13,205 bases of DNA from UBA8516 sp964434855 (GTDB lineage: Archaea; Thermoproteota; Nitrososphaeria; Nitrososphaerales; Nitrosopumilaceae). The notes beneath the pieces are model-generated. The model was given only the letters and a program-made list of their open reading frames with translations, made no database searches and was not told the DNA's origin. How positions within the stretch are numbered: position 1 is the first letter of the stretch; every line of letters starts with the position of its first letter. The DNA lies in contig CAYSWR010000030.1 in the NCBI GenBank assembly GCA_964434855.1, positions 1-13,205 on the forward strand, written 5' to 3'. Of the stretch, positions 6,275 to 13,082 are shown one piece after another. The translations under genes were made by a program, and so were the position numbers.

Positions 6275-7678
6275 CTACCACTCTATCTTATATGCTTCAT
6301 ATGGTTGTACGCTTTTTCGCTCCCATGATATGTTGGTTTTTCCATTATGATATCTCACTACTGGTGCAGGTGAAGCATATTCTGCGAATCCTGTCTGTGG
6401 CTCAACCTTGAGAACTCTTTGCTTTAGTTCTTTTTTGTTAGATATGTTAATTACATATTTGAATTTCTTGCACTCTGATGCAAATTGGTAAATATAACTT
6501 CTGTTAGGTTCTTCCCAATCCCACTCTAATTTGAGAATTTTTGTACTATCGGGTTTTATGGGTTTATCAAGCCTGACGGTGAATTCTTTGTGAAGAGGAT
6601 TCTTTGCATTCAAACTTAGAATTTTAAGTTTCTTACCTTTGCCATCTTTTACGCTAACATGCAGATCTTCAAATTTTCTTGCCGTGTCACCATCGATGTT
6701 ATAGTGAATCAAGTCTCTTGGTTCATTTGAAACATTTACAAGATTCCAAATCTGAGTATGATGAGTCATCATAGTCGTTGGATTTTTTACATCAAGAATT
6801 AATTCGACTCTTTCAAATCTAAAGTTCTTTTGTGGGACATCTGGTGGTTTAGTTGGTGGAGTTTTATTTCCAAACTTGCCTTCTTCATAGATACTGCATA
6901 TATCAAGTTCCCCTTCCCATTTCACTGGATAATTTCCTATAGGATGCATTATTGACTTGTATTCAGGAGATAATCTGCCAAGTGTCTTAGCAATTCCTCC
7001 AGATGTAAGTATGTGCATCTTTTCACCCAAATCCATTACACGTCTTGCCATTATGATGCCAGGTCCCCAAACTGTATTGTTTCCACTGAGATCTTTCATA
7101 AAATATACAATACCTGATTCGATTCCACTTCTGATGTAGACCTTGTCTTTGTTTGCTTTTGATTTATTGTATTCATTCATGAGTTTGTGCAGTTCTATTG
7201 CTAGTCGTAACGGATTTTCTAGAGTATCACTAAAACCAATAGCATAACCATCACCTGATGGCAATATCACAACTGACTTAGGATCTTGTTGTCTGAATAA
7301 TTCTGTTCTTAATATTAACTCATTTAGTACCATTATTTTATGGACCTGTTCTCTGGTTGTTATTTTTGGATTGGAGCTTGCTACTACATCAGTATAAAAC
7401 CAATGCAGGTTTCGTGTTGGAGGTAAAACAGATGGGAGTATTGGTTCAGTGCCCTTTAACGAATTAAAAAGGTGTAATATGAAATGCAACGGGCACAGTT
7501 TTAGAATCTCAGTTTTAGTCATAGCTGGCCTAATGCCTCCGATGCGGCGTTTTTTAATTTCTTGCAGTATGAAGTCTTTACTTATGTCTCGTTCTTCCAT
7601 AATTCCAAAAATTTCTAAAATCATGGAAAACTTGTCTAGTTTTTTTCCCTTTGGCTTTCTAGAGAAATTTTTAACCAA
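6275..7678 (-). CDS. Class III nucleotidyl-cyclase-like protein with beta-rich C-terminal domain
   Basis: The 467-residue product has three parts. Residues 1-85 are basic and helical. Residues 92-265 resemble a class III cyclase catalytic domain: YTDVVASS with metal ligand D97, LPSGDGYAIGF with second metal ligand D143, RSGIESGIVYF (183-193), and VWGPGIIMARRV (203-214). Residues 286-467 are beta-strand-rich with many Trp/Asp/Pro pairs (WNLVNVSNEP, LEWDWEEP) and match no domain I can name. The metal aspartates and the transition-state arginine (R213) are kept. The usual adenine-selecting Lys and Asp are Leu139 and Thr202, and the transition-state Asn is Ile209. It may make an unusual nucleotide, only bind one, or be inactive. 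No signal peptide or membrane helix is visible. TTG 7678 is the start because no ATG precedes it; the first internal ATG (7624) would remove 18 residues. Confidence 0.72.
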   Translation of the reverse strand: MVKNFSRKPKGKKLDKFSMILEIFGIMEERDISKDFILQEIKKRRIGGIRPAMTKTEILKLCPLHFILHLFNSLKGTEPILPSVLPPTRNLHWFYTDVVASSNPKITTREQVHKIMVLNELILRTELFRQQDPKSVVILPSGDGYAIGFSDTLENPLRLAIELHKLMNEYNKSKANKDKVYIRSGIESGIVYFMKDLSGNNTVWGPGIIMARRVMDLGEKMHILTSGGIAKTLGRLSPEYKSIMHPIGNYPVKWEGELDICSIYEEGKFGNKTPPTKPPDVPQKNFRFERVELILDVKNPTTMMTHHTQIWNLVNVSNEPRDLIHYNIDGDTARKFEDLHVSVKDGKGKKLKILSLNAKNPLHKEFTVRLDKPIKPDSTKILKLEWDWEEPNRSYIYQFASECKKFKYVINISNKKELKQRVLKVEPQTGFAEYASPAPVVRYHNGKTNISWERKSVQPYEAYKIEW

Positions 7679-7741
7679 TGAGTCATAAAGATAAAAGTAC
7701 GTAATAAGTTGTTATCATGCAAAATGATGAAAACTCAAAAA

Positions 7742-7755
7742 CACCTTACAAGGTG
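7742..7755. repeat. Inverted repeat CACCTT-AC-AAGGTG
   Basis: A perfect 6-bp inverted repeat separated by 2 nt lies in the 178-bp gap between the cyclase-like gene and the small output-domain-like gene. In plus-strand RNA it could form a 5-bp hairpin with a TACA loop that hides AGGTG, a Shine-Dalgarno-like sequence. In DNA it could be an operator. Confidence 0.35.
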
Positions 7756-7795
7756 ATAATCTTTATTCTACCATGATCTCATAAGACCTTTCAAG

Positions 7796-7817
7796 CAATC
7801 GAAGGATTGAAATTTTT
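7796..7817 (+). terminator. Hairpin followed by T5
   Basis: CAATC-GAAG-GATTG (7796-7809) forms a 5-bp stem, followed by AAATTTTT. This resembles a weak terminator for a plus-strand transcript, although no convincing plus-strand gene precedes it. It may instead be chance in AT-rich DNA. Confidence 0.25.
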
Positions 7818-7856
7818 GATATTCTATGCCTGATATATCGTGATTTTATAAAAATT

Positions 7857-8228
7857 TCAACTCTTTCCGTATTCTCGTCCAATCTTTTCTAAAAATTCTT
7901 TTATTCCGTTCTCTTGAGAAAATTTGTCTAAATTTTTCTTTATAGATTCAATAATTGCAACATAAGAACCATCAAAGACATATCTTAAGACATCACTCAG
8001 ATATTCCGGTTTTTCAAAGCAATTTGAAATCTCACAACGATATTTTTCAAATAGACTACGGTTAACCATTTCAAAGGCTGCCGTGCCTGATTCAAGAATG
8101 GATTGTCTTAGAACAAAAAGGACTACAGATTTTTTCAATTGGTATCCACTGCTATCAAGTCTATCAAACGAAGTAAAGTTCTTTTGGCGTTTGTGCTGAC
8201 TCTGATTTAGATTAATCTCTCTTTGCAT
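7857..8228 (-). CDS. Small protein resembling a thaumarchaeal output domain (NitrOD5-like)
   Basis: The 123-residue protein has a basic, polar N-terminus (residues 1-20) and then a helical core, including SGTAAFEMVNRSLFEKYRC, an EKPEYLSDVLRYVFDGSY segment and a final amphipathic IIESIKKNLDKF helix. The pattern of an A-x3-(L/V) helix, a short acidic link, a 'VFDGSY' turn and 'IIESI' is reminiscent of small output domains in thaumarchaeal signalling proteins (NitrOD5-like). This is from memory and is a weak match. It has no membrane segment and no DNA-binding motif I recognise. The start is the ATG at 8228 with AT-rich sequence (8241-8250) upstream. The stop is followed at once by AATTTTTATAAAA, a likely T-tract terminator. 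It is on the same strand as the cyclase-like gene, 178 bp upstream of it, so a signalling partnership is possible but unproven. Confidence 0.6.
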   Translation of the reverse strand: MQREINLNQSQHKRQKNFTSFDRLDSSGYQLKKSVVLFVLRQSILESGTAAFEMVNRSLFEKYRCEISNCFEKPEYLSDVLRYVFDGSYVAIIESIKKNLDKFSQENGIKEFLEKIGREYGKS

Positions 8229-8590
8229 ACTTGTTCAATCTTTTATTTTACTTGTTAAACTGATAAGACGTACTTTCAGAAAATGCAAATATTCAGCTAT
8301 TGTGCAAAATTGAATTATTATCTGACTCTAACTATATTCACATTAATGATCAGGGCGGTGAAATAAACTACATGACAGATACTCTTGGTGGCAGTGGTGG
8401 TACTATCCTTTAGCAAAATACCTTTTCTTTCTTTAATAATTCCTATTTGAACGGGAAGTTCAAGATTTTCTATATGTGATGTTTGGTATCTGATGGTTTA
8501 AGGTTTACAGAGTATCAATATGTGTAAAATTATCTTCACAACTGAAACATCTTAAGATAAGGCAATGATCTTTTGTTTTACTCTTTTGGC
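8229..8590. other. 362-bp gap with tiny plus-strand frames and hairpin
   Basis: No ordinary gene is supported. On the plus strand a frame stays open for about 48 codons (8267-8413) without an ATG near its beginning. Its last part, from the ATG at 8372, encodes MTDTLGGSGGTIL, with GGTGA 10 nt before it. An overlapping frame from the ATG at 8283 to 8366 would give a 27-residue partly hydrophobic peptide. A pyrimidine tract (8421-8435) and a 6-bp stem hairpin (8447-8463) follow. On the minus strand the gap contains the 3' flank of the protease gene and the promoter of the 123-residue protein. Confidence 0.4.
8447..8463. repeat. Inverted repeat TTGAAC-GGGAA-GTTCAA
   Basis: A perfect 6-bp inverted repeat with a 5-nt loop is followed on the plus strand by GATTTTC. 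It could act as a terminator for a short plus-strand RNA or as the processed 3' end of the protease mRNA on the minus strand, which ends about 130 nt away. Confidence 0.4.
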
Positions 8591-11059
8591 TTATTTTTTC
8601 TGTTCTGCATTGCTACCGGCTACTTCCGAACCTGGTTTCCTTGTTCTATCTTCTTCTTGTTTCCATCTTCCTCTGTACATGACAGTTAATACAATAAAGA
8701 CTGCTACCACAATCGCAAGTACAATTGCTAAGGCTGTCATCCAGATCGGAATGCCTCCAACAGTGACCCCCAGCAATCCTAGAATGAGCTTCAACAAGTC
8801 CTCAGTGTTCTTTATAGCAGTACTCTGAGCCTTAATCTCATCAATTAATTCCTGCAGAGTAGGTCTATCCCACTTTGGAGCTTCTGACGCAGCGTTGATT
8901 GACGAAGCTGCTCCATCAATTTCAGCGCTGATACCTAGTGCAAATGGATTCTTTATAAGATTTCTAGCTTCACCTTGAACTTTCTTAATTGCATTTATTG
9001 CAGCATAATCCTCACCATTCTTGATGTGATCTGATACTGTCATCAAGTCTTCATGTAATGTGTTTCTGGCAACTTCTGCATCACCACTACATTCAAGATT
9101 GTCAGAATCACTTGTTTTGAAATTGCAGTCAGCAAGTTTCATGATTGCAGAATCTATAGCTTGAATGTGTAATATTCTGAACTGTCTTGATTGCGTTATG
9201 TTCATCTCCTGCTTCGGAAGTTCGGAAGAATCATTATCAGCATCGATATATGAATTATATTGGGTATCGGTTTGATTTTTTATCTTTTCATCCACCCCAT
9301 CACATTTACAAGTTTGATCTCCATTTTGTTCTTGGTTAATAATTGGTATGACGGAATTAATTTCCTCGTCATACTCGACAAATTTCAGTTGAGGAACAAT
9401 TGATTCTATATACTCTGTTCCATCTATTTCTGGTACTGAGCCCTCTTCAGTTACTTCATCAGCTGGTTCTACAATAAATGGACATCCATGATCATCACAA
9501 CCTTCACCAATAGGTGCACCATCCCCAAAACTTGTTGGCACCTTTATGTCGTAAGTTAGTCTTGCCCAGTCGTTAACATCACTATAGCTGGGAGTTGGAG
9601 GAGCTGGAGCTCCATCACAACCACTTGATGTTCCAAAATTGTTCAAATCTTTCCAAGCAGTTTGAGTTGTTCCTTCAGTGTTTGCATCTCGGTCCCAGTT
9701 TATGCCTCCACCTACAGTTGCTGTCAAAATAGGTGTAGGTCCAAATGCTGTTACTTGGCCCGAGTTTGCAGTTCCAATTCCATTAGTTTCGATATAGGAG
9801 TCTTCATCCAAAGCAGTGTTTGCTCCGGATGAGAAAGTTAACGGTCTGTTAGCTACATAATCAGAAAACTGTCTAGAATAACTCATGACACTAAGATAGT
9901 TTGGTTTGCAGTTTGTATTGTCACTGCCACCATGGTAAAGCCTCAGATTATGTCCTAGTTCATGCATAAAAGTACCTGCTTGCTGATCCCTACTTCCTAC
10001 AGCTCCTGCCCACTTGCCAAGTGTTATGGCGTTATCATTTCCTGGAATTTCTGAAGTTCCAGAAAATCCAGTGCTAAGGTTATGTCCAAATAGAGCATAA
10101 TGAAATACTTGGCGCTTTGCGGTCAGTAGATTTCCATTTGTTCTATCTGAAGACGTACCAAAGTAGGTGTCTTTTGCCTTATCAAAATCTGTTCCACCAG
10201 CTCCACCAGCAGCCGGTCCAGTCATTGAATTCGCATGATGCGGAATTTCCTCATCTGTTTGTATGTGAAGGCGTATGTCTTGAGCTCGGAATGCAAGTAT
10301 GACATCGTTAAGTGCATCCGGGTTTGGCGCATGGCGTCTCATGTAGTCAATCTCTATGTAAACGTCTTTCTTTCCAACAACAGGACAATCATAGGAAATG
10401 CTAGAGTTGCATGGATATGTGTAGGTGATACCATTGTACGGAATTTGTAGTCCAGTGGTAGTTTCCCACGAATCAACAATTCCGTCTAAATCGGAATCCG
10501 TTCCTGTAAGTTTTACAGATTTGTTTCCTAGGAAGGTACCTGTAGGTGGCCACGCACCATCACCTGCAGATATTATATTCACAGCTTCTTCTATCGGAAT
10601 AATTCCTGCCGGAGGACTCTGAACTGCTGTTGTAACTATATCATTTACATCAACATGTAAGGCTGGTGTGTTCTGATTGTTTGCACCAGAAGTAAACATC
10701 ACATAAGGTGTAAAAGTGAAAAAGCCAGAGGTTGCACTAGTCTCAGTGAGTTGCACATTTATGGAATCTCCACCTGTTGCTGAAATTATTACATTCAATA
10801 CCTGTTGGGTATTTGCGGGAGCGGTGTTTGGATCTCTGTATTGATCATAGTCAACTGATGCATCAACAATAATCACTGCTCCATGATCAACATAGTACCA
10901 ATCATCTGGTGGGACAGTATGGTCAAATTGAACAGTCATTGCAAAAGCTGGCAAAGCAAGACTAATTGAAAAAAGCACGATAGAAACTATTGATGTGATA
11001 AAAATTTTCTTACTATTATTTTCACTAATGCCTCCTTTTTCCTCTCTCCTATTCCCCAT
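8591..11059 (-). CDS. Secreted, membrane-anchored metzincin-type metalloprotease
   Basis: The 822-residue protein has a signal peptide (residues 1-40, basic start, hydrophobic core, cleavage after PAFA). An S-layer-like beta domain with the repeat LTETSATSGFFTFT (104-117) follows. Residues 186-200 form a calcium-binding thrombospondin-3-like loop (TDSDLDGIVDSWE). The protease core contains H366-E367-L-G-H370-N-L-R-L-Y-H376-G-G and the NCKPNYLSVMSY Met-turn near M392. After an acidic Pro/Glu-rich stretch and a helical region (620-760), one transmembrane helix (about 770-795) precedes a short basic tail. It should therefore sit on the outer face of the cell membrane. The HExxHxxGxxH glycine is Arg373. 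Its substrate is unknown; the neighbouring surface protein with the same repeat is a candidate. The start is the ATG at 11059, with AT boxes at 11078-11085 and 11092-11098. Confidence 0.88.
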   Translation of the reverse strand: MGNRREEKGGISENNSKKIFITSIVSIVLFSISLALPAFAMTVQFDHTVPPDDWYYVDHGAVIIVDASVDYDQYRDPNTAPANTQQVLNVIISATGGDSINVQLTETSATSGFFTFTPYVMFTSGANNQNTPALHVDVNDIVTTAVQSPPAGIIPIEEAVNIISAGDGAWPPTGTFLGNKSVKLTGTDSDLDGIVDSWETTTGLQIPYNGITYTYPCNSSISYDCPVVGKKDVYIEIDYMRRHAPNPDALNDVILAFRAQDIRLHIQTDEEIPHHANSMTGPAAGGAGGTDFDKAKDTYFGTSSDRTNGNLLTAKRQVFHYALFGHNLSTGFSGTSEIPGNDNAITLGKWAGAVGSRDQQAGTFMHELGHNLRLYHGGSDNTNCKPNYLSVMSYSRQFSDYVANRPLTFSSGANTALDEDSYIETNGIGTANSGQVTAFGPTPILTATVGGGINWDRDANTEGTTQTAWKDLNNFGTSSGCDGAPAPPTPSYSDVNDWARLTYDIKVPTSFGDGAPIGEGCDDHGCPFIVEPADEVTEEGSVPEIDGTEYIESIVPQLKFVEYDEEINSVIPIINQEQNGDQTCKCDGVDEKIKNQTDTQYNSYIDADNDSSELPKQEMNITQSRQFRILHIQAIDSAIMKLADCNFKTSDSDNLECSGDAEVARNTLHEDLMTVSDHIKNGEDYAAINAIKKVQGEARNLIKNPFALGISAEIDGAASSINAASEAPKWDRPTLQELIDEIKAQSTAIKNTEDLLKLILGLLGVTVGGIPIWMTALAIVLAIVVAVFIVLTVMYRGRWKQEEDRTRKPGSEVAGSNAEQKK

Positions 11060-11207
11060 ACAAAGTCTAAAATTCTGTTTAATTAGCAGTATTTATCCAT
11101 TTTTAACATAAGATTTTAAAAAATTAAAAATTTTAATATAATTGGAATTTATTTACAAATCTTATATCTAATTCACGTTGTATTTGTGCCAATAGCAATT
11201 AATGTTG
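11060..11207 (-). promoter_or_regulatory. Promoter region of the protease gene
   Basis: This 148-bp gap separates two surface-protein genes on the same strand. Close to the protease ATG are the minus-strand boxes TAATTAAA (11078-11085, centred about 23 nt upstream) and GGATAAAT (about 36 nt upstream); either could be the TATA element. Separate promoters for the two genes are likely. No open frame of note is present. Confidence 0.4.
11118..11139 (-). terminator. T-tract terminator of the 624-residue surface gene
   Basis: On the minus strand this stretch reads as T5 and T6 runs separated by AA, about 70-90 nt after the stop codon at 11208. Archaeal terminators are typically such T-tracts. The block is almost purely A/T. 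Confidence 0.4.
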
Positions 11208-11210
11208 CTA
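11193..11210. repeat. Inverted repeat over the stop codon
   Basis: TAGCAA-TTAATG-TTGCTA gives a 6-bp stem with a 6-nt loop covering the last bases, including the stop, of the 624-residue surface-protein gene. It may stabilise the mRNA 3' end; it may also be chance. Confidence 0.3.
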
Positions 11211-13082
11211 ATCTTGTACATGATTGGTTCTATAATATATTGAGAATTGTTTTGCTGCTTTCAGTTGCTCATTCATCATTGCTTTTTTAAGCGCATCTTT
11301 GTTTTCTCTATCTAACTTTCCTACATGATCGGAGTAGGTGAACTGCATATTTTGTTGCTGATGTTCTGATTCAGTAAATGGATTACCAATAATTGTTTGG
11401 GCTATTGTTTGTGCTCTGACATCTTCATTAATTATTGCTTCATCAAATCCATCATCATGTCTTTCATTTTTTCCAATCTCATCTGGATAAACTATTGGAG
11501 TATGATACGGATGCATTTGTTTCTCTTCCCTTCCACCAAATGAATTATAGTAAATCAAATTACCATTAGAATCTGCATTAGTAATTTCATAGAAAGGAAG
11601 TTTGTAGTATGGTATTACAATCTCTGCCGAGTCTGGTATGATTAAATTATTTGCATTTGGATTTACAATTGGTTCTCCCTCTATCTTTATTGCATCAAGT
11701 ACTTTGACGTCACCAGAGTTTAGAAGCTCATCCCATGTTCTTATGATAACATCGGATGTATCCATTGGTTTTGCAAATGTCATGTTAAATTCAGCTATGT
11801 ACTTGCCACCATATTCTGATTCTGTGAAATTGACATTAGAAAAGAATCCATGTGGATCTGTTATCTCAAGTGGTTTGTCTTCATGATATATAACAAAAGT
11901 ATCACTGTCTTCTATCTCTCTTGCATCTCCTCGCAGGTTTGTGTATAACGCAATGTGTTCTATTCCAGTTGCGTCAAACAGTGTCATCTTAAATGATACG
12001 GGTTCTCCTGTCTTTCCTGTGTAGGTTTCAATTGTGTTTGCAAACTGTGTTAACAAATATCCATTTCCGTTAATCGATAATGGATAATCAATAGATGGAT
12101 CGTCAAGTGGTGTAATAGGTGTGAACGGGTCTGCATTTAATATGAAATCCAGTATGTCACCAACCAATGGAAGGTTTGCTATGTTTAGTTTGGATAAAGT
12201 AAGTTGTGGTGCAGCAAAGTCTCCTCCTGAGGTGCCACCTAGTACGTTAAGGACAAAACCTGGACGTAGCAATCCCCCTCCACTCCCTCCTCCGCCTGAA
12301 CCTATTACTATACTTAAAGAATTGTCAGCGGCGCCAGTATATGATACTGTCACCATGTCACAAACAACATCGACAGGACCGCAGTTTGCTACGTTAATTG
12401 TTCTAACTCCAACATTTGGGTTTGGGCTAATCAATCCATATGCAAATTCTCCTTGGTAATTGATTGCGATTCTATCGCCATCTGCTACTTGAATGGCATT
12501 GCCAGTAGTAGAACCAGTTGTAAATGTAAGAGTGTTAGTAAATTTTTCAGTAGTGAGCCCAGTCTCTGTAAGGACAAATCCTAAGATTGATGAACGAAGT
12601 GTTCCAGTCAAAGGATCAGTTGACGTAACATCAACTGTAATTGTGTCAACATCCGGAGTAAGACCAATAGTCTCTTCTTGTGTCACCGTAACAGTGTTAG
12701 ATGTAGTAAATTCATCATCTCCTTCTGTAAATATTAGAGAAGTATTTGTGAAGATTCCACTGGTAATATCAGTTTCAGTAAGAGTTATTGTTTTACTTTC
12801 CAAGCTTGATGTTATAGTAACTGTTATTGTTTGGATTCCACTATCTGGATCAGTAAAAGCCGCATTACCCGAGTCATCAACAGTAATTATGGCAAAATCA
12901 TTTAGAGTATACTCAGAAAAGCCGTTGTCGAAACTTATAACAGGTTCAGCAGCAGCGGATTGTATAGTGCCAAGGAACAAAATTGCAAAGGCAGTGATAA
13001 GAAATGCTAGAAAAGGACTTTTTCTATTTATTATGAAAGTAAAGTAATTTTTCCTATCCGTCCTGGAATCCTTGATACTCAT
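11208..13082 (-). CDS. Secreted thaumarchaeal surface protein with LTET repeats
   Basis: The 624-residue protein begins with a long signal sequence (residues 1-45: basic segment, hydrophobic core FLAFLITAFAILFLG, cleavage after AAA). Two beta-strand repeats follow, LTETDITSGIFTNT (101-114) and LTETGLTTEKFTNT (171-184), each of the type found in archaeal S-layer proteins. A glycine linker (GSGGGGSGGG, 261-270) then joins the repeats to a C-terminal half. Residues about 325-470 (YPLSINGNGYLL, LYTNLRGDAREIEDSDTFVIY, ITDPHGFFSNVN) look like a domain I associate with exported proteins of ammonia-oxidising archaea; its role is unknown. The last 100 residues are hydrophilic and rich in Gln, Asn and His, with no membrane anchor. 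It may therefore be a shed or S-layer-associated protein. The ATG at 13082 overlaps the stop of an upstream gene, and a TATA-like GGTTTATC (13102-13109) lies about 23 nt upstream. Confidence 0.82.
   Translation of the reverse strand: MSIKDSRTDRKNYFTFIINRKSPFLAFLITAFAILFLGTIQSAAAEPVISFDNGFSEYTLNDFAIITVDDSGNAAFTDPDSGIQTITVTITSSLESKTITLTETDITSGIFTNTSLIFTEGDDEFTTSNTVTVTQEETIGLTPDVDTITVDVTSTDPLTGTLRSSILGFVLTETGLTTEKFTNTLTFTTGSTTGNAIQVADGDRIAINYQGEFAYGLISPNPNVGVRTINVANCGPVDVVCDMVTVSYTGAADNSLSIVIGSGGGGSGGGLLRPGFVLNVLGGTSGGDFAAPQLTLSKLNIANLPLVGDILDFILNADPFTPITPLDDPSIDYPLSINGNGYLLTQFANTIETYTGKTGEPVSFKMTLFDATGIEHIALYTNLRGDAREIEDSDTFVIYHEDKPLEITDPHGFFSNVNFTESEYGGKYIAEFNMTFAKPMDTSDVIIRTWDELLNSGDVKVLDAIKIEGEPIVNPNANNLIIPDSAEIVIPYYKLPFYEITNADSNGNLIYYNSFGGREEKQMHPYHTPIVYPDEIGKNERHDDGFDEAIINEDVRAQTIAQTIIGNPFTESEHQQQNMQFTYSDHVGKLDRENKDALKKAMMNEQLKAAKQFSIYYRTNHVQD

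Noticed and set aside
6275..8228. Calling the cyclase locus a complete Pycsar system
   Set aside because: No effector (TIR, transmembrane or nuclease domain) is adjacent, and the C-terminal domain similarity to AGS-C is too weak.
11101..11160. AT-rich block as a replication origin or integration site
   Set aside because: No repeats of origin-binding type, no Orc1/Cdc6 gene, integrase or tRNA is present. Terminator and promoter use explains it.
12493..13047. 184-codon open frame on the plus strand
   Set aside because: It is antisense to the signal peptide and repeat region of the surface protein. Its Val/Ser-rich product mirrors Thr/Asp codons of the real gene, and no promoter or family is seen.
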